A stretch of DNA of 64,000 bases from CAZPNX01 sp964518765 (GCA_964518765.1 CAZFJC010000002.1:104726-168725), one strand, 5' to 3'. Positions 34,012 through 43,564 are shown, counted from the stretch's first letter. Numbers and translations are program-made. Notes: a model not told the origin generated them from the sequence alone.

Positions 34012-35523
34012 TCAGCTGTTGGTTGTCTCCGGCTTCATGGTTGGGAAGAACACCACCTCCCGCACCGACTCCGCCCCGGCGGCGATGGCGAAGAACCTGT
34101 CTATTCCCACCCCGAAACCGGCGCAGGGCGGCATGCCTTGCTCCAGGGCCTCCACGAAGTCCCGATCGTAGCGCTGGGCCTCGGCGTCACCCCGCTCCCG
34201 CAGCCGGGCCTGCTCCTCGAACCTGGCCCTCTGGTCCAGGGGGTCGTTGAGCTCGGAGAAGGCGTTGCCCACCTCGGCCCCGGCGAACATGGGCTGGAAG
34301 CGCTGGACGTAGCCCGGCCGTCCCGGATGGCGCTTGGCCAGAGGCGAAACGTCCACCGGATGGTCCGTCAGGAAGCAGGGCTGGACCAGGGTCGGCCTAA
34401 CCAGCTTCTTGTAGAGCTGGTCGATCAACCTTCCCCGCCCCAGTTTGGGGTCGGGGGCGATACCCTTCTCCTTGAGCTTGGGGACGAGGGACTCCAACGT
34501 GGGATGCTCATCGAGGTCTATCCCCGCTCGATCGATCAGCAATTGGCGATAATCGAGCCTGGGCCAGGGCCGCTTGAAATCTAGGACCTGGCCCTGCCAC
34601 TTTATCTTCAGGGCGCCGAACACCTCCTCCAGCATCCGGCAGTAGAGCTCCTCCACCAGTTCCATCATATCCCCATAATCGGCGTAGGCCCAGTAGCACT
34701 CCATCATGGTGAACTCCTGGAGATGCTGGGGGCTCATGCCCTCGTTGCGGAACACCCGGCCCACCTCGTAGACCTTATCGTAACCGCCGACTATCAGCCG
34801 TTTGAGATGCAGCTCCAGGGATATCCGCAAGTAGAGCTCGATGTCCAAAGTGTTGTGGTGGGTGACAAAGGGCTCGGCGTCGGCCCCGCCCGGGATGTGC
34901 TCCAGCACCGGCGTCTCCACCTCCAGGAAACCACGCTCTTCCATGAAGGACCTCAAGGCCTTGATGAAACGGGAGCGCTTTACGAAAAGCTCCCTGACGT
35001 CTGGGTTGGCTATCAGATCCAGATAGCGCTTGCGGAAGCGGGTGTCGGTGTCCTGAAGGCCGTGGAACTTCTCCGGCAGAGGCAAAAGCGACTTGGACAG
35101 CAGCGTTATCTCCCGCACCTCGATGGTCACCTCGCCGGTCTTGGTCCTGAAGACCGGCCCCTTGATCCCTGCGAAGTCTCCGATGTCGTAGAGACCGAAG
35201 GCCGCGTAGGCCGCCTCGCCCACTACGTCCTTTCTGATATAGGCCTGGATGCGGCCGGTGGCATCCAGCAGATGGATGAAGCACGACTTGCCGTGGCTGC
35301 GGTAGGCCACAATCCTGCCGGCCAGGGCCAGCGCCTTGCCCTCGGCGATGAGCCTGTCGGGTTCGGCCAGCACCCGGGCGGCGGTGGCGTCAGCCTTGAA
35401 CTTTAAGGGGTAGGGCTCGATGCCCAGCCTGCGCAGATCCTCCAGCTTGCGCAGCCGCTCGGCCCGCTCCGGCACCCGAAATGATTCCTTCCCTGGCTTT
35501 TCGGAATTCGCTTGATCGTTCAT
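34012..35523 (-). CDS. lysS: Lysyl-tRNA synthetase, class II
   Basis: Start ATG at 35523 (MNDQANSEKPGKESFRV) gives 503 residues, the usual length; the longer upstream frame looks like intergenic sequence. An OB-fold anticodon-binding domain (about 60-170) is followed by the class II core with motif 2 VYEVGRVFRNEGMS and motif 3 GFGVGIDRFFAIA. It charges tRNA-Lys. It follows a small membrane protein gene and precedes the LolC/E permease by 71 bases. Confidence 0.95.
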   Translation of the reverse strand: MNDQANSEKPGKESFRVPERAERLRKLEDLRRLGIEPYPLKFKADATAARVLAEPDRLIAEGKALALAGRIVAYRSHGKSCFIHLLDATGRIQAYIRKDVVGEAAYAAFGLYDIGDFAGIKGPVFRTKTGEVTIEVREITLLSKSLLPLPEKFHGLQDTDTRFRKRYLDLIANPDVRELFVKRSRFIKALRSFMEERGFLEVETPVLEHIPGGADAEPFVTHHNTLDIELYLRISLELHLKRLIVGGYDKVYEVGRVFRNEGMSPQHLQEFTMMECYWAYADYGDMMELVEELYCRMLEEVFGALKIKWQGQVLDFKRPWPRLDYRQLLIDRAGIDLDEHPTLESLVPKLKEKGIAPDPKLGRGRLIDQLYKKLVRPTLVQPCFLTDHPVDVSPLAKRHPGRPGYVQRFQPMFAGAEVGNAFSELNDPLDQRARFEEQARLRERGDAEAQRYDRDFVEALEQGMPPCAGFGVGIDRFFAIAAGAESVREVVFFPTMKPETTNS

Positions 35524-35647
35524 GTCAATGAGTAAACGGATTACGATTTTAGCGCCTTTCGCGTATTTCGCGGGCATGGATATCGATCAAAAATAAAACA
35601 CCGGACCACTTCCGGTTCGGTGTCGCCTGGCCGCCTTCTGAACTCGC

Positions 35648-36106
35648 TCAATACCCCGGCATACCATCGACCCCGGTTATCAGCCATCGGCCTCGTCGCT
35701 TGAGCTTGACCGCCAGCGGGGCCGGGTTGCCGAACTGGCCCAGCAAATATCCCTGCTGGCCGCCTTTGGAGACCACCACCACCACCCCGACGGAGTCCAC
35801 CGAGCCCTCCCCGTCCACCGATATCCTGTGGTCCCCTAGGATCGCCTTTACCTTGTCGAACTCGGCGTAGAACGTCCCCAAGGCCTCGGCCAGCCTGGGC
35901 TTGTCCAGGCCGTCCTGCTCGAAGTCATCGGCCACCAACCCCAGCACCCCTTGGGCGTCGCGCCCCGAAAGCGCCTTCGAGGCACGCTCCACCGTTGCCT
36001 TGACCCTAGCCCTGGGGCTCCACCACCGGTTGTAGGCCAGCGTCAATATGACCATGACGGCGGCAACCGCCGCAACTCCGATGCCCTGCCTCTTACTTAA
36101 TTTCAC
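35648..36106 (-). CDS. Small membrane-anchored protein, NTF2-like
   Basis: A 152-residue protein with one N-terminal helix (GIGVAAVAAVMVILTLAY, about 9-26), so probably anchored with its domain in the periplasm. The rest (ERASKALSGRDAQGVLGLV, LGTFYAEFDKVKAIL, LKRRGRWLITGVDG) has the helix-then-beta pattern of NTF2-like/SnoaL domains. It lies 42 bases after the sugar guanylyltransferase gene. No family or ligand recognised. Confidence 0.55.
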   Translation of the reverse strand: MKLSKRQGIGVAAVAAVMVILTLAYNRWWSPRARVKATVERASKALSGRDAQGVLGLVADDFEQDGLDKPRLAEALGTFYAEFDKVKAILGDHRISVDGEGSVDSVGVVVVVSKGGQQGYLLGQFGNPAPLAVKLKRRGRWLITGVDGMPGY

Positions 36107-36148
36107 CCAAACCTTTCAAACCTTGGAATATCCAAACATACGAACCTA

Positions 36149-38668
36149 TCAGACATTAAAGTATCCAGAAAGGCATTCCTCCATCAGCTTCCAATACTCC
36201 CCTATCAGCTGCTCCGCTTTCTCAGGCGTCTCCGCCTCGGCGTTGATATGGAACATCTCTCGGTTGGGGTCGGGGATCACCTGGACCCAGTCCCGGCCAA
36301 TGAATATCTTGATGCCGTCTATCATCTCCCGCTCCGGCAGGTCCTTGGTGCGCTCTATCAGGCAGCGCAGCACCTGGCCCTTCTTGGAGAAGGGGCAACT
36401 GAAGTTGCGGCGGATAAGGAAGCTCCGGGGGACCTCGGCCGCCAGCCCGCCCAACCTGGATTTGGTGAGGGCCATCAGCTCCAGCAGCTTGACCACCGCC
36501 AGCATGGCATCGAAGGCTGGTTGAAACTCGGGGAAGATCAACCCTCCCTTGCGGCTGATGACGAAGCCAACCCCGGGCGAAGCCGCGGTCTCCATCAGGG
36601 AGCGATTATCGATCCGGCTGCGGATCACCTCCACTCCGAACTTTACTCCCATCTCCTCGATGGCCCGGGAGGCGGTCACCGGCACTGCTATCTTCTTATA
36701 GCGCCCGCTCTTCATCACCAGCAGCGAAGCCAGGGCCATGGAACGGTCGCCGTCCAGCACCCGGCCCGTCTCGTCCACCAGGTACACCCGCTCCGCCCCG
36801 CTGTCCAGCAGGAAGCCGATGTCGGCCCCCAGCGACCTCACTGCCTCCGATAGCTTCCGCTGCGACTCCTCGAAGTCCTCCCGGGTCTTGGTGAGGCGGT
36901 CAGCCTTGAGGAAGGCGTTCAGGGCCACCACCTCCAGCCCCAGCTCGCCCAAGATCGCAGGGAAGATGGTCGCCCCGGCCCCGTAGGCATAGTCGATGAC
37001 GATCTTGAAACCGGCGGCGCGGATGGCCCCGGTGTCCACGTGCGACAGCAGGCCCTCGCGGTAGCTCTCCACCGTTCTGGCCGGGAACTCCAGGATGCCG
37101 GTGGCTTCGGGGTCGGCCCGGCGGATGTCCTCCCGTAGGAAGAGACGCTCCAAGCTCTTGACCTTGCCCGGCGGCAGGTCTTTGCCGTCGTGGTCGAAGA
37201 AGATGATGTCCACCAGGTTGGGATCGAAGGGCGACTTGCGGGTGTGGAGCCCCCCCTGCCGGTTGCTCGACTTCAGCTGGTAGCGCAGAATGGGGATAGG
37301 GGTGGAGCGCAGGTCGTCCACGTTGACCCCGGCCGACAGCAGTCCGCAGATCAGGGCCCGGTTGACCATACGGCTGGCCGGATGGGCGTCGCGGCTGGTG
37401 GAGACGGCCGTGCCCGGCCCCAGCAGCGCCCCGTAGGCCGCCCCCAGCTTGGCGGCAAACTCTGGGGTGACCTCCACGTTGACGATGCCCGTCACCCGGG
37501 GGCCGGCGAAGAACTCCTTAAGCCAGCGGTCCCCCCAGATGAGGCTGGTTCCCAGCACCGCCTCGTCCTCCACCACCTTCTTGGGCCAGACCTTGACGTT
37601 GGCCATCACCTGGGCCCCGGCTCCGATGCGGGCCTGGCCGGAGATGATGGTGTTCTCCTCGACTGTGGCCCCCTGGCCCACCTCGGCCCGGTCGCAGAGG
37701 ATGGAGCCGTTGATGCGCGCCTTGTCCCCCACCCGGCAGCCGGCCCACAGCACCGAGTGTTCGATGAAGGCGTTCTGTCCGATGGCGCAGCCATCGCCGA
37801 TGATCACATCGTGGAGGTGGCAGCCGGCGCCGACCGAGGCGTTCCGGCCCACGATGACCGCTCCGGTGAGGTTGGTGTTCTGGGCCTCTATCCTGGAGCC
37901 CTTGCCCACCCAGATGTCCTTGCCGATAAGGTTCAACCTCTCGCCCTCCACCTCCACCCGCACCATCCCCTTGAGGGCGTCCCAGTGGGCCTGGCGGTAC
38001 TCGGCGATGTTGCCCACGTCCCGCCAGTATCCCGAGGCGATGTGGCCGTAGAGCGGCAGGCCTCGCTCCAGCATCAGGGGAAAGAGGTCCTTGGAGAAGT
38101 CGAAGCTCTTGCCTTCGGGGATCAGCTCGAAGACCCCGGGCTGGAAATAGTAGATGCCGGTGTTGATGGTGTCCGAGAACACCTGGCCCCAGGTGGGCTT
38201 CTCCAGGAAGCGGACGATGCGGCCGTCGGGCTCGGTGATGACGATGCCGTACTCCAGCGGATTGGGCACCCGGGTAAGGGTGATGGTGGCCATGGCCTTC
38301 TTGGTCCGGTGGAACTCCATAGCTGTCGACAGGTCGAAATCGGTCAGCAGGTCGCCGGAGATGACCATGAACGGCTCCTCGAGCAGCTTCCGGGCCATGC
38401 CCACCGCCCCGGCCGTGCCGTAGTCGGCGTCGGGACGGATGTACTCGATCCTGACCCCGTGCCTGGAGCCATCGCCGAAGTGGCCGGAGATGGCCTCGGC
38501 CTGGTGGAACAGCAGCACCACCATCTCGGTGATGCCGTGGGCCTTGAGCAGTTTGACGATGTGCTCCATCATCGGCCGGTTGACCATCGGGACCATGGGC
38601 TTGGGGATGTCCATGGTCAACGGGCGCAGCCGGGTGCCGAAGCCGCCGGCCATGATCACCGCCTTCAT
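36149..38668 (-). CDS. Sugar-phosphate nucleotidyltransferase fused to phosphohexomutase-like domain
   Basis: An 839-residue fusion. Residues about 1-235 are a nucleotidyltransferase (MKAVIMAGGFGTRLRPLT start), about 245-370 a left-handed beta-helix of hexapeptide repeats, and about 380-839 a phosphomannomutase-like domain. Instead of the usual TASHNP phosphoserine loop it has STSRDAHPASRM, so the mutase half is probably non-catalytic or altered. This organisation matches the mannose-1-phosphate guanylyltransferase family with a mutase-like tail. GDP-mannose for surface sugars is the likely product. Its start overlaps the previous gene by 4 bases. Confidence 0.85.
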   Translation of the reverse strand: MKAVIMAGGFGTRLRPLTMDIPKPMVPMVNRPMMEHIVKLLKAHGITEMVVLLFHQAEAISGHFGDGSRHGVRIEYIRPDADYGTAGAVGMARKLLEEPFMVISGDLLTDFDLSTAMEFHRTKKAMATITLTRVPNPLEYGIVITEPDGRIVRFLEKPTWGQVFSDTINTGIYYFQPGVFELIPEGKSFDFSKDLFPLMLERGLPLYGHIASGYWRDVGNIAEYRQAHWDALKGMVRVEVEGERLNLIGKDIWVGKGSRIEAQNTNLTGAVIVGRNASVGAGCHLHDVIIGDGCAIGQNAFIEHSVLWAGCRVGDKARINGSILCDRAEVGQGATVEENTIISGQARIGAGAQVMANVKVWPKKVVEDEAVLGTSLIWGDRWLKEFFAGPRVTGIVNVEVTPEFAAKLGAAYGALLGPGTAVSTSRDAHPASRMVNRALICGLLSAGVNVDDLRSTPIPILRYQLKSSNRQGGLHTRKSPFDPNLVDIIFFDHDGKDLPPGKVKSLERLFLREDIRRADPEATGILEFPARTVESYREGLLSHVDTGAIRAAGFKIVIDYAYGAGATIFPAILGELGLEVVALNAFLKADRLTKTREDFEESQRKLSEAVRSLGADIGFLLDSGAERVYLVDETGRVLDGDRSMALASLLVMKSGRYKKIAVPVTASRAIEEMGVKFGVEVIRSRIDNRSLMETAASPGVGFVISRKGGLIFPEFQPAFDAMLAVVKLLELMALTKSRLGGLAAEVPRSFLIRRNFSCPFSKKGQVLRCLIERTKDLPEREMIDGIKIFIGRDWVQVIPDPNREMFHINAEAETPEKAEQLIGEYWKLMEECLSGYFNV

Positions 38669-39924
38669 GCCGAACCTCCTTTCCCGGCCCTCGCCCTCAT
38701 CCCGGCCGTCTCCCGGAAGAGCCCTCGGATGGCCGCGGCCATCTCGGGCGACAGCCTCTGTCGCCGCCGGGACATGGCCGCCGTCGCCGTCTCCAGCATC
38801 TTGTCGAGGGAATGCTCCCGGAAGCTTTCGCTGGATCCCCAGGAAAACGGCGGCAGCATCTTACGCACCGCACCCCCAAAGACGTTGCAACCGGGCCCGA
38901 TAACCGCCCCGGTGTTGATCAGGGTGCCGATGGCCGTCTTGACGTGGTCGCCGATGAAACAGCCCACCTTGATGGAGCCGGTGTCGGTCATGCGCCCCCC
39001 CGTCCATACCGAGACGCTGGAGTAGTTGTTCTTCAGGTCGGAGTTGCATGTCTGGGCGCCCAGGTTCACCCAGGAGCCGACGTAGCTGTGCCCCAGGAAA
39101 CCGTCATGGTGCTTGTTTGAAAAGTCCATAATGACCGACTCCTCCACCTCTCCCGAGGCCCGGCAGCAGCGGCCCAGCGAGACCCCGGGGCGAAGCCTGG
39201 CCCCGTCCACCAGACAGTCGGGACCTATGTAGCACGGCCCCTCGATACGGCCCGGGCCGCGCACCAGCGCTCCGCTATCGATGATGATGGGGCCGCTGCG
39301 TGTGTCCAAAACAACTCCAGGCTCGACCATGGCGTTTCGCACCATCTTGAGGTTTGACCTCTTACCTATCAGGAAAACGCCCGGGACCGGCTTTTTCCCA
39401 CCGTCCTGGAAGCAGGTGGCGTCGTCCTCTATCATCCGGCCGTTTAAGTTGACCAGGTCCCAAGGGTGCTCGGCCAGGCCCTCCTTTAGCTCCACCTTCT
39501 TACACAGATGAATCAGGCTCTGGATGGCCGCTTCGTCAGGCTGGTCCGAGGCTAGGCTATGCAGGAGAACGTCTTGGATCACAGCCGCCACCAGCTGGTT
39601 TCGATGAACAAAGACCACGTTGGGCGGGGTTTGGGAGATCCTCTGCCAGACGCCCCAGGGCAGCACCGCCCGCCCATTGACCAGGGCCGTCTTTCCGGAG
39701 CCCACCGCCCTGATATCGGCCGGGATGCCCCGCCCGGCCGCAGCCAGCACCGTCCGCCGCTCCGAAAGGACCCAGAACTCGAACTTCGCTTTGGGAGCTA
39801 AGGCCTTGAGCCTGTCCGCCAGGCTATAGGCCCCGCAGCGGAGGTGGAAGACCGGCCGCAGGCAGGCCAGCGGGTAGAGGTCCTGGTGGCCCTGGTCCTC
39901 GAAGATGATAATTCGGCGCAGCAT
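38665..39924 (-). CDS. GlmU-like sugar nucleotidyltransferase
   Basis: A 419-residue protein resembling the alternative bacterial GlmU family: a shortened N-terminal region (IIIFEDQGHQDLYPLACLRP), then hexapeptide beta-helix repeats (ESVIMDFSNKHHDGFLGHSY, INTGAVIGPGCNVFGG). Such proteins are predicted to make UDP-GlcNAc or related nucleotides, acting as pyrophosphorylase and acetyltransferase. The usual GGxGTRL loop is not evident. Divergent promoter DNA separates it from the PBP gene, and it overlaps the guanylyltransferase gene by 4 bases, so the pair is co-made. Confidence 0.75.
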   Translation of the reverse strand: MLRRIIIFEDQGHQDLYPLACLRPVFHLRCGAYSLADRLKALAPKAKFEFWVLSERRTVLAAAGRGIPADIRAVGSGKTALVNGRAVLPWGVWQRISQTPPNVVFVHRNQLVAAVIQDVLLHSLASDQPDEAAIQSLIHLCKKVELKEGLAEHPWDLVNLNGRMIEDDATCFQDGGKKPVPGVFLIGKRSNLKMVRNAMVEPGVVLDTRSGPIIIDSGALVRGPGRIEGPCYIGPDCLVDGARLRPGVSLGRCCRASGEVEESVIMDFSNKHHDGFLGHSYVGSWVNLGAQTCNSDLKNNYSSVSVWTGGRMTDTGSIKVGCFIGDHVKTAIGTLINTGAVIGPGCNVFGGAVRKMLPPFSWGSSESFREHSLDKMLETATAAMSRRRQRLSPEMAAAIRGLFRETAGMRARAGKGGSA

Positions 39925-39951
39925 TTCGGCTTTAAGACGCTGTCAGGCTTA

Positions 39952-39981
39952 ATGATACCGCAAAAGCGGAGCTCCTGTCAA
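39952..39981 (-). promoter_or_regulatory. Promoter of the sugar-nucleotide operon
   Basis: On minus, TTGACA (39976-39981) and TATCAT (39952-39957) are 18 bases apart, about 28 bases before the start codon. Confidence 0.55.
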
Positions 39982-40016
39982 TGGCAAAAGACGCGGCCGG
40001 TCCGGCCATTATTGGC

Positions 40017-40045
40017 TTGACTATCCTCTCCTTTCGCGCTACAAT
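40017..40045 (+). promoter_or_regulatory. Promoter of the PBP1A gene, nearly leaderless
   Basis: TTGACT (40017-40022) and TACAAT (40040-40045) are 17 bases apart. The start would fall near 40052, two bases before the ATG at 40054. Confidence 0.65.
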
Positions 40046-40053
40046 TATAGTCG

Positions 40054-42189
40054 ATGAACCCACCAAAGAACAGGATCGGTTTTTTTAAGGCTATCCTGCC
40101 ACGCTTGCTGTCCTTCCTCAGGATAGCCGGGCTGGTGCTGGTCTTCCTCACAGGCCTGGGCGCCGGCGTCCTCTCCTTCTACAGCCGCGGCCTTCCTTCC
40201 ACCCGGACCCTGGAGGATATCAAGCCCAAGCAGGGCACCAAGGTCCTGGACCGGGACAGCGTCCTGGTCTATGAATTCGCCGAGGAGCACCGCATCATCG
40301 TCCCCCTGTCCCGCATCCCCAAGCATCTGGTGGACGCCACCATCGCCATCGAGGACCGAGGCTTCCGCAAGCACTGGGGCATCGACGCCTTTGGCTACTT
40401 TGCCGCCTTCAAGGACTGGGCTTTCCGCGGCAAGCGCCTGCGGGGCGCCTCCACCATCACCCAACAGCTGGCCCGCAATCTGTTCCTGACCCAGGATCGG
40501 ACCGTTTCCCGCAAGCTGGCCGAGGCGGTGCTGGCCCTCAAGATCGAACGCCTTTATTCAAAGGACCAGATCCTGGAGCTGTACTTCAACCAGATCTACT
40601 ACGGACACGGCGCCTACGGGGCCGAGACTGCGGCCCAACTGTATTTCGGCAAGCCGGTGGACAGCCTGACCCTGTCCCAGGCGGCCATGATCGCCGGCCT
40701 GCCCCGCGGCCCCTCGGTCTACTCGCCCTATGACAAGCCCAAGACCTGCCTCAGGCGACGGGCGCTGGTGCTGAACGCCATGGCCGAGATGGGTGCCATC
40801 ACCCGAGAGCAGGCCGAACGGGCCAAGCGCGACCCATTGGTGCTTAGGCCCAAGGAGCTGAGGCTTAACGAAGCCCCTTACTTCGTCGAGGAGATCCGCA
40901 AGCACCTGGAGGCCCGCTACGGGGCCAACGCCATCTACCAGGGAGCCATGACCGTCTACAGCACCCTTGACCTGCGGATGCAGCGTATCGCCAACCAGGC
41001 TTACGAGGACTGGCTGTGCAAGCTGGAGGACCAGTACGGCTTCAGGGTCAAGAAGCGGGACTTCAGGCCGCCCAAGGGCGAGGCGGACATCGCCAAGGTC
41101 CCCTATCTTCAGGGCGCCCTGATGGCCATGAACCCCAGAAACGGCCATGTCCTGTGCATGATCGGCGGCCGAGACTACCTGGTAAGCAAGTTCAACCGGG
41201 CGGTCCAGGCTAGGCGCCAGGCCGGATCCGCCTTCAAGCCCTTTGTTTACATCGCGGCCATCGACAACGGCTTCTCGCCCGGAGACGTCTTCGTGGACGC
41301 GCCCATCGTCATCGAGGACGACGGCTCGGGCAATCCCTGGTATCCCAGCAACTACGACGGCAAGTTCGAGGGCCCGATATCCCTGCGCAAGGCCCTGGCC
41401 CTCTCCAAGAACCTGGTGGCCGCCAAGCTCATCCAGCGGGTGGGGCCCACCAGCGTCATCTCCTACGCCCGCAAGATGGGCGTCAAGACGCCGCTGCCGG
41501 CGGTGCTCTCCCTGGCCCTGGGCTCGGCCGACGTCACCCTTTACGACATGGTCTCGGCCTATGGGGTCATCGCCAATCACGGCGTCCGGGTTGACCCACA
41601 GATGATCCTCAGGGTGGTGGACAAGGGCGGCAAGGTGCTGGAGGAGAACAAGCCCTTCGCCGAGGAGGTGCTGACGCCCCAGACCGCATATGTGGCGGCC
41701 AACATGATGGAGAGCGTAATCAACGGAGGCACCGCTTTTTCGGCCCGCTCCTCGGGCTTCACCCGGCCGGCCGCCGGCAAGACCGGCACCACCAACGACT
41801 ACACCGACAACTGGTTCATCGGCTTCACCCCGGACCTGGTCTGCGGGGTCTGGGTGGGCTTCGACCAGAAGAAGACCATCGCCAAGGGGGCCACCGGCGC
41901 CGGTTTGGCCCTGCCCATCTGGACCGAGTTCATGAAGAAGGCCACCGAGGGCACGCCGGTGTCCAATTTCCAGACTCCGTCGAACATCGTCCGGGCCTCC
42001 ATCTGCACCGAGTCAGGCTTGCTGGCCACCCCGGCCTGCCCCAACACCCGATCCGAGATCTACATAAAGGGCAACGTGCCGGACCGGACCTGCGACATCC
42101 ACCGGGTGCAGGAACTGGGCGGGCAGATTAAGGACTATAATTTCCAACAGCTGGACAAGGAGACCATGGCGCATCCCGAGAAGCTGTAA
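40054..42189 (+). CDS. Class A penicillin-binding protein (PBP1A family)
   Basis: A 711-residue bifunctional peptidoglycan synthase. A membrane anchor (about 20-42) is followed by the GT51 glycosyltransferase (EDRGFRKHWGID with catalytic Glu, GASTITQQLARNLFLT) and the transpeptidase (AGSAFKPF with active Ser, SKNLVA, then KTGTTNDYTDNWF). It polymerises and cross-links murein. The ATG has no ribosome site and lies almost at the predicted transcript start. A terminator follows at 42234. Confidence 0.95.
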   Translation: MNPPKNRIGFFKAILPRLLSFLRIAGLVLVFLTGLGAGVLSFYSRGLPSTRTLEDIKPKQGTKVLDRDSVLVYEFAEEHRIIVPLSRIPKHLVDATIAIEDRGFRKHWGIDAFGYFAAFKDWAFRGKRLRGASTITQQLARNLFLTQDRTVSRKLAEAVLALKIERLYSKDQILELYFNQIYYGHGAYGAETAAQLYFGKPVDSLTLSQAAMIAGLPRGPSVYSPYDKPKTCLRRRALVLNAMAEMGAITREQAERAKRDPLVLRPKELRLNEAPYFVEEIRKHLEARYGANAIYQGAMTVYSTLDLRMQRIANQAYEDWLCKLEDQYGFRVKKRDFRPPKGEADIAKVPYLQGALMAMNPRNGHVLCMIGGRDYLVSKFNRAVQARRQAGSAFKPFVYIAAIDNGFSPGDVFVDAPIVIEDDGSGNPWYPSNYDGKFEGPISLRKALALSKNLVAAKLIQRVGPTSVISYARKMGVKTPLPAVLSLALGSADVTLYDMVSAYGVIANHGVRVDPQMILRVVDKGGKVLEENKPFAEEVLTPQTAYVAANMMESVINGGTAFSARSSGFTRPAAGKTGTTNDYTDNWFIGFTPDLVCGVWVGFDQKKTIAKGATGAGLALPIWTEFMKKATEGTPVSNFQTPSNIVRASICTESGLLATPACPNTRSEIYIKGNVPDRTCDIHRVQELGGQIKDYNFQQLDKETMAHPEKL

Positions 42190-42233
42190 AAATGCGGGCC
42201 CTTTTCTATAAGGAATGTAGCAAGGAATAATGT

Positions 42234-42261
42234 AACCGCCGGGCCAGAACCGGCGGTTTTT
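42234..42261 (+). terminator. Terminator of the PBP1A gene
   Basis: A 9-bp stem (42234-42242 with 42250-42258), 7-base loop and following T run. Confidence 0.8.
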
Positions 42262-42292
42262 AGTTTGATATTCGTCCCCTCTCCGATGAAAA

Positions 42293-43425
42293 ATGAGCGC
42301 ACGAAAAAAAGCCTGCAAGCGGGCGCGGATCCATGATCCGGAGCGCATCCGCCTGGATTTCCCCTATGACCTGGCCCTGGTAGAACGGGTCAAGGCCATC
42401 CCGGGCCGACGGCGGAAGTAACGTCGCCTGAAAGTCCCAGGCACGCAACACCGGCGAAGACCGTACCGACCACCCCTCAAGCCCCTCCTGACGCAAAGAG
42501 GGGACAGGGGTGGTCAACTGTTAGCCCGCCACAGGCTGCGCCGCGCCCCGTTTGGTACCGGGCGCGTCACGCAGCCGCCAAGAGACCGGCCCTACCGCCG
42601 GAATATCTGGCTCAACTACGGCTGAGGCTCTACAGCCGCAGCACCGTCAAGGCATATCTGACCCACTTCAACCTGTTCCTGACATACTACGGCCATCGCC
42701 CTCCGCAGGGCATCACCCGGGAAGAGATTGAGAGCTACCCGCTGTATCTGGTGAACGAAAAGGATGTGTCGGGCACGTACCGAAACCAGGCGATCAACGC
42801 CATCAAGTTCTACTGCCAGAAAGTGCTTGACCGACCGCGTGCCGTTTACCGGCTGCCCCTGGCCATGAGGGGGCGTAAACTGCCGAACGTCCTAAACCCG
42901 GAAGCCGTAGTGGGGATAATTGAGTCCGTCGCCAATCAAAAGCACAAGACGATGATCGCCCTAATCTATTCGGCCGGCCTGCGACTCTCGGAACTCCTAA
43001 ACCTGGCGCCGGAGGATGTAGAAACTAAAAGAAACCTGATGGCCGTACGCAGCGGCAAAGGAGGCAAGGACAGGATGACCCTGCTCTCGGAGGCGGCATT
43101 GGAGATGCTGCGGGATTACTGCCGGGCATACCGACCGAAGAAGTGACTGTTCGAGGGGGCCGATGGGGGCAAATACCACGCGCGCAGCGTGCAGAACGTT
43201 TTCCACAGAGCCAAGGAAAAGGCGGGAATCGCCAAGCCGGCCTTGGTACACACCCTGCGGCACAGCTTTGCCACGCATTTGTTGGAACAGGGGACGGATT
43301 TGCGGTACATACAAGCGCTATTGGGGCATGCCAGCCCAAAGACGACCGAAATTTACACCCACGTGTCAAACCAGGCCATCGGCAAGATAAAAAGCCCGCT
43401 TGACATTCACGGTAAAAAGGTATAA
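42293..43425 (+). pseudogene. Tyrosine recombinase/integrase pseudogene
   Basis: Three pieces of one integrase. 42293-42421 encodes the N-terminal ARIHDPERIRLDFPYDLALV with a stop after RRRK. From about 42520 another frame gives the SAM-like core-binding domain (LRLYSRSTVKAYLTHFNLF), then the catalytic domain with Arg (SAGLRLSELLNL). TGA at 43144-43146 interrupts it just before [10 protein letters not shown], where Trp is expected, then the frame continues with [37 protein letters not shown] (Tyr nucleophile). One frameshift, a repeat insertion and a nonsense codon make it inactive. No cargo genes accompany it. Confidence 0.85.
42468..42515. repeat. Palindromic miniature repeat inside the integrase pseudogene
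   Basis: Outer arms GACCACCCCT (42468-42477) and AGGGGTGGTC (42506-42515) pair perfectly, and inner CCCCTC (42482-42487) pairs with GAGGGG (42498-42503). It falls between the N-terminal and core domains of the integrase, where the frame changes. Its look is that of a dispersed REP/MITE-type element. Confidence 0.7.
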
Positions 43426-43444
43426 GCTAAATATACGATATTAG

Positions 43445-43510
43445 TGGCGGGTTATCACCTGTTTTGGCATTTAATGCGCCATGATGGCGCTAACCCACTA
43501 GTTAGCCGCC
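43445..43510. repeat. Imperfect hairpin DNA downstream of the integrase pseudogene
   Basis: GGCGCTAAC (43486-43494) pairs with GTTAGCCGCC (43501-43510) with one bulge around a 6-base loop, and GCGCCAT/ATGGCGC is a near-perfect palindrome at 43476-43490. The folded DNA 20-85 bases after the integrase stop could be an old recombination site; no att duplicate was found. Confidence 0.35.
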
Positions 43511-43564
43511 AGCACGCACCGCATTGAAAGGGAAAATGCACCCGCGCACTACTTTCGGCAGACG

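Noticed and set aside
37190..39025. 611-codon plus-strand open frame over the sugar-nucleotide genes
   Set aside because: Antisense shadow; repetitive Asp/Gly/His/Leu composition and no ribosome site.
43144..43146. TGA in the integrase as a recoded sense codon or selenocysteine
   Set aside because: TGA ends several normal genes here (lipoprotein, nuclease, Skp fusion), and the same gene has an additional frameshift, so it is a nonsense mutation.
43445..43510. Integron attC site
   Set aside because: The GTT and AAC boxes are in the wrong order and there is no gene cassette or IntI-specific segment.
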